A stretch of 15,135 nt of DNA from a bacterium (GTDB taxonomy: Bacteria > Ratteibacteria > UBA8468 > B48-G9 > JAFGKM01). Positions 6,177-14,428 of this stretch are shown one piece after another. Each line of letters opens with the position of its first letter. The stretch's first letter is position 1. The notes beneath the pieces are model-generated. The model did no database searches, was not told where the DNA came from, and saw nothing but the letters and a program-made list of their open reading frames with translations. The stretch is from positions 1-15,135 of the forward strand of contig JAKPNC010000110.1 of assembly GCA_029548585.1 (NCBI GenBank), read 5' to 3'. The position numbers and the translations under genes are program-made.

Positions 6177-7526
6177 ATGACAAGCAAAGAGAGAATATTG
6201 AGAGTATTGAACCACAAGATCCCTGACAGGGTGCCCGTGCATGATTCGGTCTGGAGCGCGACGGCCGGCAGATGGCACAGGGAGGGAATGCCCCAGGACA
6301 TGTCCCCTGAAGAATACTTCGGTTACGAGATCAGGAATTTTGGATGCGACCAGACCCCCAGGTTTCCGGTGAAAGAGGTTGAAAAAAACGAAGAGTTCAT
6401 AATAACGACAACTCCTTTCGGGGGCACCAGAAAGAACCACAGGGATTATTCAACCACGCCCGAGATAATAGACTGGCCCATAAAAACAAAGGAAGACTGG
6501 AAGGAGATCAAGAAAAGGCTGCTTCCCGACATGTCAAGGGTGGACTGGGCTTCCGGCCTGCAGGCGAACATGTCCGCAAACCACGCCGGAAAGTTTACCT
6601 GCTACAGCTGCGTCACGGGTTACGACGCCCTGCAGAATTACATGAAATCGGAGCAGATATTGATAAGCATGGCCGAGGATCCCGGCTGGATAAAGGATAT
6701 GATAATGACGATCACCGAGCTTTCGATCGTCATGGCGGACCTTATGATAAAAAACGGATACAAGTTCGACGGCATGTTTACGTATAACGACATGGGTTAC
6801 AGGAACGGGCTGCTCTTCTCCCCTGATACCTACAGGAAAACACACTACGAGGCCGACAGGCTTCTTTACGAATACTTCCACTCGAAGGGCATGAAAAACA
6901 TACTTCACAGCTGTGGAAACGTCACTGAGCTTATACCTCTGCTCATAGAGGTCGGGCTCGACTGCCTTCAGCCCATAGAGGTTAAGGCCGGTATGGATAT
7001 CATTTCCCTGAAAGAGAATTACGGAGACAGGCTTTCCTTCATGGGAGGCATAGACGTAAGGCTCATGGCTGAAGCCGGCCCGGAGGCAATCGAGGAAGAA
7101 ATACGGATTAAGTTCGAGGCGGCAAAGAAGAATGGCGGATACATATACCATAGCGATCATTCGATACCCAAGAACGTTTCGTTCAGCCAGTATTGCAGGG
7201 TAATTGAACTGGTCAAAAAGTATGGGCAATATCCTGAATTCGAAGAAACCATGAAAAACGAAGCCGTCTCCGAACCACCGGCCGAAAGCAGGGAGGCCCG
7301 GAAAGGAAAGGCGGGAAGGAAACGGAAAGAGGAGACAACGGCCCCGGATGCCCCGAAGGAAACTCCGGCGGAGGAAAATCCGAAGCCCGTCAAAAAATCC
7401 GGACTCTTCGGCAGGAAGCAGGGTGAAAAAGACGCATCCGTTAAGAAACCCGAACCGGAAAAAGAGGTAAAGGCTGAAAGCGGGGAAGGAAGGAAAATGA
7501 GGCTTCCTTTCGGACGAAAGAAATAG
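6177..7526 (+). CDS. Uroporphyrinogen decarboxylase superfamily protein (MtaA/CmuA-like) with basic C-terminal tail
   Basis: The product has 449 residues. About 1-357 is a URO-D superfamily TIM barrel opening with TSKERILRVLNHKIPDRVP and carrying the zinc-type motif HSCGN (H244, C246), then FMGGIDVR (288-295) and HSDHSIPKNV (325-334). The tetrapyrrole-binding signature of true HemE (MRQAGRY near the N-terminus) is absent. The better match is therefore to methylcobamide:thiol or corrinoid-dependent methyl transfer relatives; the substrate is unknown. Residues about 358-449 form an unusual Lys/Glu/Pro/Ala-rich, probably disordered tail holding two related motifs, GLFGRKQG (409-416) and LPFGRKK at the extreme end. 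GGAG at 6169-6172, 4 nt from the ATG, supports the start. The structured leader precedes it, and no corrinoid protein or activator gene is adjacent. Confidence 0.85.
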   Translation: MTSKERILRVLNHKIPDRVPVHDSVWSATAGRWHREGMPQDMSPEEYFGYEIRNFGCDQTPRFPVKEVEKNEEFIITTTPFGGTRKNHRDYSTTPEIIDWPIKTKEDWKEIKKRLLPDMSRVDWASGLQANMSANHAGKFTCYSCVTGYDALQNYMKSEQILISMAEDPGWIKDMIMTITELSIVMADLMIKNGYKFDGMFTYNDMGYRNGLLFSPDTYRKTHYEADRLLYEYFHSKGMKNILHSCGNVTELIPLLIEVGLDCLQPIEVKAGMDIISLKENYGDRLSFMGGIDVRLMAEAGPEAIEEEIRIKFEAAKKNGGYIYHSDHSIPKNVSFSQYCRVIELVKKYGQYPEFEETMKNEAVSEPPAESREARKGKAGRKRKEETTAPDAPKETPAEENPKPVKKSGLFGRKQGEKDASVKKPEPEKEVKAESGEGRKMRLPFGRKK

Positions 7527-7581
7527 CGCATCTCTCCTCAGACCTTTCAGGATGCCCGCATTTTGGGCCAAAGGGATTTAA

Positions 7582-8529
7582 ATGGAAAAAGCAGTGGGGA
7601 TCGACCTCGGGGGAACTTTTATAAAGGCAGGACTCACGGCGCGTGACGGAAACATAATAAAGAAGGAGAGTTTCCCGACCCTTGCAGAAAAAGGAAGCAG
7701 GGATGTAGTGTTGAAACAACTTGAGAAAGCGATAGATTTCGCGCTCGACGGGACAGGAGGCAAGGTTAAGGGGATAGGCATAGGAACCCCGGGAGTAGTC
7801 GATGACAGGGGTTACGTTTTTGATTCCCCGAACCTGCCCGGATGGGAAAACCTGCCTCTTAAGGATATATTCGCTGAAAAGTATTCTCTGCCGGTTGTCG
7901 TGGAAAACGATGTCAATACGATAGCCTGGGGGGAATACCTTTACGGGGCAGGCCGCGGAAGTAATACGATGATATGCGTCACGCTGGGGACCGGCGTGGG
8001 GGGAGGAGTCGTTAGCAACGGAAAGCTTCTCAGGGGAATGAAATACTCGGCCGTTGAGATAGGACACATGACCATTGACCACAGGGGGCCGCAATGCAAG
8101 TGCGGCAACTTCGGGTGCATAGAAAGGTTCGTCGGCAAGGATTACATAGTCGAAAGGGCGATAAGGGCGATAAGGGACGGCCGGGATACCCTGATAAAGA
8201 CTCTTGCCGGCGGGATGATGGAAAATATCACTCCCAGGATGATAAAAGAAGCTTACGCCCTGGGAGACCAGGTTGCCGGCGAAATACTCCTGGACGTCGG
8301 CCTGTGCCTCGGGGCGCTCTTTACAAGCCTTGTCAACCTGCTGAATCCCGAGATCATTGTCATAGGGGGAGGAGTCTCCCAGGGAGCCGACCTGGTTTTC
8401 GAAACGATAAGAAAAACAATATCTGAAAGAGCCATGAAAAAGCTGGCTGAAAATGTCAGGGTCCTTCCGGCCGGACTCGGCAACGAAGCCGGCATCGTGG
8501 CTGCGGGCGCTCTCGTATTCCAGGAGTAA
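7582..8529 (+). CDS. ROK family sugar kinase (glucokinase-like)
   Basis: The product has 315 residues, typical for the family. It is an ATP-dependent cytoplasmic kinase for glucose or a related hexose or N-acetylated amino sugar. It shows the phosphate-1 loop VGIDLGGTFIKAG (5-17), catalytic base D110 in VENDVNTIAWGEY, and LGTGVGGGVV (135-144). The ROK zinc site is H162 in EIGHM plus C172, C174 and C179 in CKCGNFGCIE. No N-terminal helix-turn-helix is present, so it is a kinase and not a ROK repressor. Residues E159/H162 fit the glucokinase-type EIGH pattern. AAGGG at 7571-7575, 6 nt from the ATG, supports the start. It follows the UroD-like gene by 55 nt and precedes fmt by 17 nt, likely one transcript. 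Substrate preference is inferred only. Confidence 0.92.
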   Translation: MEKAVGIDLGGTFIKAGLTARDGNIIKKESFPTLAEKGSRDVVLKQLEKAIDFALDGTGGKVKGIGIGTPGVVDDRGYVFDSPNLPGWENLPLKDIFAEKYSLPVVVENDVNTIAWGEYLYGAGRGSNTMICVTLGTGVGGGVVSNGKLLRGMKYSAVEIGHMTIDHRGPQCKCGNFGCIERFVGKDYIVERAIRAIRDGRDTLIKTLAGGMMENITPRMIKEAYALGDQVAGEILLDVGLCLGALFTSLVNLLNPEIIVIGGGVSQGADLVFETIRKTISERAMKKLAENVRVLPAGLGNEAGIVAAGALVFQE

Positions 8530-8546
8530 ACCTTCCTTAAAATTCC

Positions 8547-9512
8547 ATGAAGATATTATATTTCGGATGCGATTCGTTCGGCATACCTTCTCTCGGGAAG
8601 CTTTCCGCATCCCACGAGATAACGGCAGTGGTGACCTCTCCGGATAAACCGGCAGGGAGGGGCATGAAGGTGTGTTCCGGCATCGTCAAGAAGTGGGCAC
8701 GCAGCGCGGGAGTGAAGGTTTTGCAGCCGGAAAAGCTCGACGGGAAATTTGCAGAGGTGCTGAAACCCATGGAAATAGACCTGATACTCCTTGTATCTTA
8801 CGGTAAGAAGCTTCCCGCCTCCATACTCGGGATACCTTCTTTTGCGCCGATTAACGTCCATCCTTCCCTTCTTCCGGCCTACAGGGGGGCCGCTCCCATG
8901 GAATGGGCGCTGATAAACGGCGAAAAGGAAACGGGGATAACGGTAATAACCATGAGCAGGGAGATTGACAAGGGATGCATCCTTGCCTCCGAAAGAACCT
9001 CCATCGGAGAAAACGAGGATATATTCGAACTTAAAGAAAGGCTGGCGGCCATTTCGGCGCACCTGCTTCCCCGGGTTATCCGGGAGATCGGGGAAGGAAG
9101 GGCAAAAGCGGTTCCACAGGAAGGCAGGCCGTCTTACACCAGGAAACTGACAAGGAAGGACGGGCTGATAGACTGGCAGAAATCATGCGAGGGGATACAC
9201 AACCTCATACGGGGTGTTAAGGAGTGGCCCGGAGCGTACACGTTTCTGCCTGATCATGCAGGAAGCCGGTGCCTTAAAATATTCTCGAGCGAAAAGAACC
9301 GGCGGGATGGACGCTGCGGGAATCCCGGCGAGATAATCTCGGTTTCAGACCGGACGCTCGAGGTCTCGTGCGGCCAGGGAAGCCTCTTTATAAAAGAGGT
9401 TCAGGTGGAAGGCAAGAAAAAGATCATGGCCGGGGACTTTGCCAGAGGTTACAGGATAAAAGCCGGAATGGTCTTTTCAAAAGGCCGGAACTGCCCAGAT
9501 GGACAAAATTGA
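8547..9512 (+). CDS. fmt: Methionyl-tRNA formyltransferase
   Basis: The product has 321 residues (E. coli Fmt is 315). It transfers a formyl group from 10-formyl-THF to Met-tRNA(fMet) for translation initiation. The N-terminal hydrolase-type Rossmann domain (about 1-190) carries SPDKPAGRG (31-39) and the catalytic NVHPSLLPAYRGAAP (103-117) with N103 and H105. D141 in REIDKG has the same 36-residue offset from the histidine as in E. coli (H108/D144). The C-terminal OB-like tRNA-binding domain (about 205-310) includes LIDW and VKEWPGAYT. No clear ribosome binding site is present: the AGGAG at 8521-8525 is about 21 nt away, so translation may rely on coupling to the ROK gene. A peptide deformylase gene is not adjacent. 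Its last 14 nt overlap the helicase gene. Confidence 0.96.
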   Translation: MKILYFGCDSFGIPSLGKLSASHEITAVVTSPDKPAGRGMKVCSGIVKKWARSAGVKVLQPEKLDGKFAEVLKPMEIDLILLVSYGKKLPASILGIPSFAPINVHPSLLPAYRGAAPMEWALINGEKETGITVITMSREIDKGCILASERTSIGENEDIFELKERLAAISAHLLPRVIREIGEGRAKAVPQEGRPSYTRKLTRKDGLIDWQKSCEGIHNLIRGVKEWPGAYTFLPDHAGSRCLKIFSSEKNRRDGRCGNPGEIISVSDRTLEVSCGQGSLFIKEVQVEGKKKIMAGDFARGYRIKAGMVFSKGRNCPDGQN

Positions 9513-11733
9513 AAAATTCATAGCTCGCCTGAACTCTTCTGAGTCGGCCGAAAACATTGCCTCCTTCAGGATGGTTGACGAAAAGGAAGGAGAAACCTTT
9601 CCATTTCCGGATTCGGTTGACCCCAACCTGAAAAAACGCCTGTCTGAGGCAGGCATTGACGGCCTCTATTCCCACCAGGCAGAGGGAATCGCGCATATCG
9701 GGCAAGGAAAGAACATCATAGTCACGACCCCGACAGGAAGCGGCAAAACCCTCGTGTACAACATTCCCGTAATCTCGAGGATAATGGAGAAAAAGGGAAG
9801 CAGGGCCCTATACATCTTTCCGACCAAGGCTCTCGCTCAGAACCAGCTCAGGACAATAAGGGAACTCGGGGATATCTCCGCGGAGATATATGACGGTGAT
9901 ACCCCGGGAGATGCGAGAAGAAGGATAAAGAATTCTCCGCCCGACATAATCCTCACCAATCCGGAAATGCTGCATCTCGGGATACTTCCTTTCCATCAAT
10001 ACTGGAGAGGCTTTCTCTCCCGGCTCGATTTTGTCGTCATTGACGAGGCCCACTCCTACAGGGGAATCTTCGGTTCCCACGTGGCCCACCTTGCAAGGAG
10101 GCTGAGGAGGATATGCGGACATTACGGCAGCAGCCCTCTTTTCGTGCTGCTGTCCGCAACGGTCAACAAGCCAGCCTGTTTCGCGGAGAAGCTCGTTTCA
10201 CTGCCTTTTGAAAGCGTAGAAAAGAGCACGGCCCCCGAGGGTAAAAGGTATTTCATCTTCATGGATCCCGGGACAAAATCCCCATACTCCCTTGCAGTCA
10301 GGACATTCTCGGAAAGCATGATGTCAGGGCTTTCAACTATACTCTTCACAAGAAGCAGGAGATCCTCCGAGCTCCTCCAGATGTGGGCGCAGAGAAGCCT
10401 GTCGGGGATGGAGGAGAAGGTATCGGCCTACAGGGCGGGATACCTCCCGGAAGAAAGGAGAGAGATAGAAAAACTCATGTTTTCCGGCATGATGAAAGGG
10501 ATCATATCCACCAGCGCGCTCGAGCTCGGCATAGACGTCGGCAGCCTCGATTGCTGCATACTTTTCGGGTACCCCGGCAGCATGACAAGCACGTGGCAGA
10601 GAATCGGGCGGGTGGGAAGGGGAAAGAAGAATTCGATAGTGGTGTTCATAGGCCTTGAAGATGCTCTCGACAGGTATTTCCTCAAGAAGCCCGATGAATT
10701 CTTCTCAATGGGTTTTGAAGACGTTATCATCAACCCGGAAAACCCTGTAATCCACATGGAACATCTGAAGTGCGCATGCTTTGAACTTCCCATCGAAGAA
10801 AAGGATTCGGCATTTTTCGGGGAAAATATGCATGGCATGCTCAGGGACGGTCCTTTTGCGATGACCCCGGACAGGAGTCGTTACTGTTACATCGGCAAAC
10901 CGCCTCACAGGCAGGTCAACATGAGGACTTCAGGCGAAGCCTTTGCCATCGTCGAGGCGGGAAGCGGAAGAATAATAGGTGAAACGGAAGGAAGCAGGAT
11001 ATTTTCCGAATGCTACCCTGGAAGCATATACATCCACCGTGGAGAAAGATACGAAATAACCTCTATAGACATCGAAAAAAAGATTGCGGAAGCGGCAAGG
11101 ACGAGGGCGGATTTTTACACCCAGCCAAACTGGTGGGAGAAGATAGAGATATTAAAACATGAATCTTCTCAAAAGGCCGGGTTTGAAATCAAGCTCGGTT
11201 CCATAGAGGTTACAACCCAGGTTACCAGTTATGAAAAGAGAAGCGAAAAGGATAAAAGCCTCTTATCCACCCACCAGCTAAGCCTGCCGCCGCAGAAGTT
11301 CCAGACAAGGGCGATGTGGCTGGAGATCCCGGGAAAGACGGTTCTTCGCTTCCAGGAGAAGAATCTAGACTTTCAGGGAAGCCTGCATGCCATGGAGCAC
11401 GCAATCATAGGGATATTCCCCCTTGTCGTGACATGCGATCGGCGGGATATCGGGGGATATTCCTTCTATTTTCACCAGCAGACAAAATCTCCGGCAGTCT
11501 TCATATACGACGGATACCCCGGCGGAGCGGGAATCGTTGACCTCGCATATGAACGGCAGAAGGCCATCCTCGAATCGGCGCTTGAAACCGTCAGTTCCTG
11601 CAGGTGCGAGGAAGGCTGCCCTTCATGCATACAGTCTCCAAAATGCGGCAATAACAATAACCCCCTCGACAAGAGGGGCGCCATATTCCTTCTCGGCCTG
11701 GGCAGGGGCGGGAGCTTCGTCCCGCCGGAGTGA
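9499..11733 (+). CDS. mrfA: Superfamily 2 helicase with DUF1998/MZB zinc domain (MrfA/YprA type)
   Basis: The product has 744 residues, near B. subtilis MrfA (YprA). MrfA-family helicases act in repair of mitomycin-type crosslink damage; the repair role here is by family only. Motifs in order are Q-motif region SHQAEGI (58-64), Walker A TPTGSGKT (77-84), FPTKALAQNQL (107-117), TNPEML (153-158), DEAH (182-185) and SAT (219-221). The second RecA domain has STSALELGIDVG (337-348) and QRIGRVGRG (367-375). The C-terminal DUF1998 region has DGYPGGAGI and a cysteine cluster C701, C703, C707, C710 and C716 that can bind metal. The ATG overlaps fmt by 14 nt with no good RBS (AAGG about 15 nt away), so coupling is likely. 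The exonuclease partner MrfB is not in the window. Hrq1/RecQ4-like is the alternative family label. Confidence 0.92.
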   Translation: MDKIEKFIARLNSSESAENIASFRMVDEKEGETFPFPDSVDPNLKKRLSEAGIDGLYSHQAEGIAHIGQGKNIIVTTPTGSGKTLVYNIPVISRIMEKKGSRALYIFPTKALAQNQLRTIRELGDISAEIYDGDTPGDARRRIKNSPPDIILTNPEMLHLGILPFHQYWRGFLSRLDFVVIDEAHSYRGIFGSHVAHLARRLRRICGHYGSSPLFVLLSATVNKPACFAEKLVSLPFESVEKSTAPEGKRYFIFMDPGTKSPYSLAVRTFSESMMSGLSTILFTRSRRSSELLQMWAQRSLSGMEEKVSAYRAGYLPEERREIEKLMFSGMMKGIISTSALELGIDVGSLDCCILFGYPGSMTSTWQRIGRVGRGKKNSIVVFIGLEDALDRYFLKKPDEFFSMGFEDVIINPENPVIHMEHLKCACFELPIEEKDSAFFGENMHGMLRDGPFAMTPDRSRYCYIGKPPHRQVNMRTSGEAFAIVEAGSGRIIGETEGSRIFSECYPGSIYIHRGERYEITSIDIEKKIAEAARTRADFYTQPNWWEKIEILKHESSQKAGFEIKLGSIEVTTQVTSYEKRSEKDKSLLSTHQLSLPPQKFQTRAMWLEIPGKTVLRFQEKNLDFQGSLHAMEHAIIGIFPLVVTCDRRDIGGYSFYFHQQTKSPAVFIYDGYPGGAGIVDLAYERQKAILESALETVSSCRCEEGCPSCIQSPKCGNNNNPLDKRGAIFLLGLGRGGSFVPPE

Positions 11734-11798
11734 AACCAGGGAAAAGCTCAGGGAAGAGAAAGGAAGACATGGGAATACGGCCCAAAAAAGGGAGGAAC

Positions 11799-13058
11799 AT
11801 GAAAAACCTAAGAAAGAGCGCCGGAGATTCAGGATGGTTCACGGAAAGCAGGTTTGGCCTCTTCATCCACTGGGGGCTTTACGCCCTGCCAGCCAGGAAC
11901 GAATGGGTCATGCACAACGAGGGTATACCGCCGGAAGAATACGAGAAAAAATACTTCCGCCATTTCGACCCTGACCTTTACGATCCCGGACATTGGGCCA
12001 GGGCCGCGAAAAATGCAGGGATGAAATACTTCGCCGTGACGACAAAACACCACGACGGGTTCTGCCTCTGGGATTCAAAACTGACCGGATACAAGGCCCC
12101 GGCATCCCCTGCGGGAAGGGACCTTCTTAAGCCCCTGCTGGAGGCATTCAGGAAGGAAGGATTCAGAACCGGGCTCTACCACTCGCTTCTGGACTGGCAT
12201 CATCCGGATTATGTCAGCGATCCGGCAAAACACGATATGCCGAAATACGTGGAATACCTGCACGGACAGGTAAGGGAACTTCTGACAGAGTTCGGCGTCA
12301 TTGACCTCCTCTTCCTCGATTTTTCCTCAAGGAAACCTGATGGGACAGGAAAGACGAGGGAGGATTGGCAGAGCGAAAAGCTGTACGACATGATAAGAAA
12401 GCTCCAGCCCGGTATAATGCTGAACGACAGGCTCGACCTGGAAGAGGGATGGGACATAAAGACGCCTGAACAGGTTCAGCCGAGGGAATGGGTGGCGATA
12501 AACGGTCAGCCTGTCGTGTGGGAAGCCTGCCAGACCTTCTGCAACTCGTGGGGTTACCACAGGGACGAATCCCCGTGGAGGGATACTGACGAGATCGTAA
12601 GAACCCTCGCAGACTGCGTGAGCAAGGGAGGCAACCTTCTTCTGAACGTCGGTCCCACAGGAAGGGGTGAGCTTGACGAAAGAACGCTGAAAAGGCTCGA
12701 AGGAATAGGACGATGGATGAAAAATCACGGAAGGGCGATTTACGGGTGCACGAAGGCTCCGGAGGAATTCAAAAATCCCGCCGACTGCAGGCTTACTTAC
12801 AATCCCGTGAAAAAGAGGCTTTATGTCCATTTATTCGCATGGCCTTACAGGCACCTCTGCCTCGACGGGACTGCATACTCTGAAAGGATTGAATACGTCC
12901 AGCTCCTCCATGACGCCAGCGAGGTTAAGACTGAACTCACCGGAAACGGTCCGGGTTCTCCATTCAACGGGACAAAGGAAGAAAAGGGAGTCAGGCTGAC
13001 CCTTCCCCTGAAAAAGCCGGATACGATCCTGCCCGTACTTGAGATTTTCCTGAAGTAG
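11799..13058 (+). CDS. Alpha-L-fucosidase family protein (GH29)
   Basis: The product has 419 residues from the chosen start. GH29 enzymes are retaining glycosidases that release alpha-L-fucose. Motifs seen are GWFTESRFGLFIHWGLYALPA (12-32), TTKHHDGFCLWDSKLTGY (81-98), candidate nucleophile D174 in DLLFLDFSS, EACQTFCNSWGYH (242-254) and NLLLNVGPTGRGELDE (279-294), with a beta-rich C-terminal part (about 320-419). No signal peptide or lipobox is visible, so the enzyme looks cytoplasmic and would act on imported oligosaccharides. The same frame is open upstream to a GTG at 11730 that overlaps the helicase stop (GTGA), and an ATG at 11769 has AAAGGA. I prefer the ATG at 11799, next to GGGAGG (11790-11795), because family similarity starts just after it, although that spacing is short. 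Activity on fucose is inferred. Confidence 0.88.
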   Translation: MKNLRKSAGDSGWFTESRFGLFIHWGLYALPARNEWVMHNEGIPPEEYEKKYFRHFDPDLYDPGHWARAAKNAGMKYFAVTTKHHDGFCLWDSKLTGYKAPASPAGRDLLKPLLEAFRKEGFRTGLYHSLLDWHHPDYVSDPAKHDMPKYVEYLHGQVRELLTEFGVIDLLFLDFSSRKPDGTGKTREDWQSEKLYDMIRKLQPGIMLNDRLDLEEGWDIKTPEQVQPREWVAINGQPVVWEACQTFCNSWGYHRDESPWRDTDEIVRTLADCVSKGGNLLLNVGPTGRGELDERTLKRLEGIGRWMKNHGRAIYGCTKAPEEFKNPADCRLTYNPVKKRLYVHLFAWPYRHLCLDGTAYSERIEYVQLLHDASEVKTELTGNGPGSPFNGTKEEKGVRLTLPLKKPDTILPVLEIFLK

Positions 13059-13096
13059 CTTCTTCACGGGCAGGAACCTGGAGAAAAGAATTATCC

Positions 13097-13125
13097 TTGA
13101 TTTTTTCCATGGATTTGCGTATAAT
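13097..13125 (+). promoter_or_regulatory. Sigma70-type promoter of lysC
   Basis: TTGATT (-35, 13097-13102) and a perfect TATAAT (-10, 13120-13125) are separated by 17 nt. Transcription would start near 13132, giving a leader of only about 15 nt before the lysC ATG. That leader holds little more than GGAGG (13138-13142), so there is no room for a lysine riboswitch. The promoter begins 39 nt after the fucosidase stop; the 88-nt gap contains no evident terminator. Confidence 0.8.
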
Positions 13126-13146
13126 TGTTTCTTCATTGGAGGAACA

Positions 13147-14358
13147 ATGTCATTAATAGTGCAAAAATACGGGGGCAGCTCCCTGGCAACAACAGAAAAT
13201 ATAAAGTACGTCGCAAAAAAAATCGTAGATCGCAAGAAGCAGAAAAACAAGCTTGTGGTCGTTGTATCCGCGATGGGCAAAACGACCGACAACCTGATAA
13301 AGATGGCGGAAGAAGTACACCACTGCCCCCCCGAAAAGGAGATGGACATACTTCTTTCCACGGGCGAGATGGTATCGGTTGCAATGTTATGCATGGCTAT
13401 CGAGGAGATGGGAGAAGCGGCCGAAGGCTTCGTGGGCCACTGCGCCGGCATAAGAACCGACAATTTCCATACCAAGGCCAGGATACAGACCATAGAGCCT
13501 TCAAGGATCATATCCGAGCTGAAAAAGGAGAGCATCATTGTGCTTGCAGGGTTCCAGGGTATCAGCCCCGATAACGATATAACAACCCTGGGCAGGGGTG
13601 GATCAGACCTTACGGCCGTTGCCATCTCAGCGGCCATCAAGGCCGATCTGTGCGAGATATACACCGACGTCAAAGGCATATACACAACAGACCCTCACCT
13701 TCTTCCCAATGCAAGGCTGATCCGGGAACTCTCCTACGAGGAACTCCTCGAAATGTCTTCGGCTGGAGCCAGGGTAATGTTTTCAAGGGCCGTGGAATTT
13801 GCCAAGAAATATAACGTCCCTTTCGTGGTAAAATCAACATTTGCAGAAAAAGGAGAAGGAACTATGGTCAAGGAAATTCTTTTGAAAGAGGGTGCGGACG
13901 TATCGGCGGCGGCTCTTGACGAAAAACAGGCAAAGCTGACCATATTCAGGGTTCCGGACAGGCCAGGTATTTCATCCAGGATATTCTCTTCCCTTGGAAA
14001 GGCGAACATAAACGTTGACGTGATAGTGCAGAGCGTGAGCAAGGAGAAGTATGCCGACATATCTTTTACGGTAAACATCTCCGAGGCCGAAAAGGCTTTC
14101 TCCATTATAAAAGAGGTTGCAAAAGAAATCAATGCCGGTAATACATCCTGCGACATGGAGGTTGCAAAGCTCACGATAATAGGGATAGGCATGATGCACC
14201 ATGCGGGCATTGCCGGAAAGATGTTCAGCGCGCTGGCCGATGCAGGGGTCAACATCGAGATGATAAGCACTTCCGAGACAAAGATATCTTGTATAGTAAA
14301 GAGGTCGGAAGGCAAGAAGGGGCTCAAGGCCGTCCACAGGGAATTCCTCGAGAAATGA
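13147..14358 (+). CDS. lysC: Aspartate kinase
   Basis: The product has 403 residues, the size of monofunctional, lysine/threonine-sensitive aspartokinases. It phosphorylates aspartate as the first step to lysine, diaminopimelate, threonine and methionine. The N-terminal amino-acid-kinase domain (1 to about 240) has VQKYGGSSLA (5-14), STGEM (71-75), GFQGIS (135-140), TTLGRGGSDLTAV (146-158) and YTDVKGIYTTDP (172-183). Two ACT domains follow (about 260-335 and 340-403), with VPDRPGISSRIF (269-280) and IGIGMMHHAGIAGKMFSAL (345-363), the usual site of feedback control. GGAGG at 13138-13142, 4 nt from the ATG, fixes the start. It has its own promoter, and no homoserine dehydrogenase is fused. A possible internal start is listed separately. 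Confidence 0.97.
   Translation: MSLIVQKYGGSSLATTENIKYVAKKIVDRKKQKNKLVVVVSAMGKTTDNLIKMAEEVHHCPPEKEMDILLSTGEMVSVAMLCMAIEEMGEAAEGFVGHCAGIRTDNFHTKARIQTIEPSRIISELKKESIIVLAGFQGISPDNDITTLGRGGSDLTAVAISAAIKADLCEIYTDVKGIYTTDPHLLPNARLIRELSYEELLEMSSAGARVMFSRAVEFAKKYNVPFVVKSTFAEKGEGTMVKEILLKEGADVSAAALDEKQAKLTIFRVPDRPGISSRIFSSLGKANINVDVIVQSVSKEKYADISFTVNISEAEKAFSIIKEVAKEINAGNTSCDMEVAKLTIIGIGMMHHAGIAGKMFSALADAGVNIEMISTSETKISCIVKRSEGKKGLKAVHREFLEK
13850..13866 (+). promoter_or_regulatory. Possible internal ribosome binding site and start for a lysC beta subunit
   Basis: Inside lysC, AAGGAG (13850-13855) lies 8 nt before an in-frame ATG (13864-13866, Met240). Initiation there would give a 164-residue protein of just the two ACT domains. 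In B. subtilis an in-frame internal start in lysC makes a beta subunit of nearly this size from nearly this position. The purine-rich stretch also encodes a plausible Lys-Gly-Glu-Gly segment, so it may be coincidental. Confidence 0.45.
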
Positions 14359-14428
14359 GATTATACCTGCCTGGCACTGCAATATCCGAAGATTAATCCA
14401 TCGCAGATACGTTGGGGTATGAACTTTT

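Noticed and set aside
6177..7526. True uroporphyrinogen decarboxylase (hemE)
   Set aside because: The HemE N-terminal substrate signature is missing and a zinc-type HxC motif is present, so it belongs to another branch of the superfamily.
6534..7571. Minus-strand 345-codon open frame
   Set aside because: Antisense to the UroD-like gene; length is explained by codon bias of the sense strand.
7441..8610. Minus-strand 389-codon open frame
   Set aside because: Antisense to the ROK kinase gene and its flanks; no motifs, whereas the sense frame has the full ROK signature.
13059..13146. Lysine riboswitch upstream of lysC
   Set aside because: The near-consensus promoter leaves only about 15 nt of leader, too short for an L-box aptamer.
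12831..13685. Minus-strand 284-codon open frame
   Set aside because: Antisense to the fucosidase end, the lysC promoter and lysC catalytic domain; no recognisable domain.
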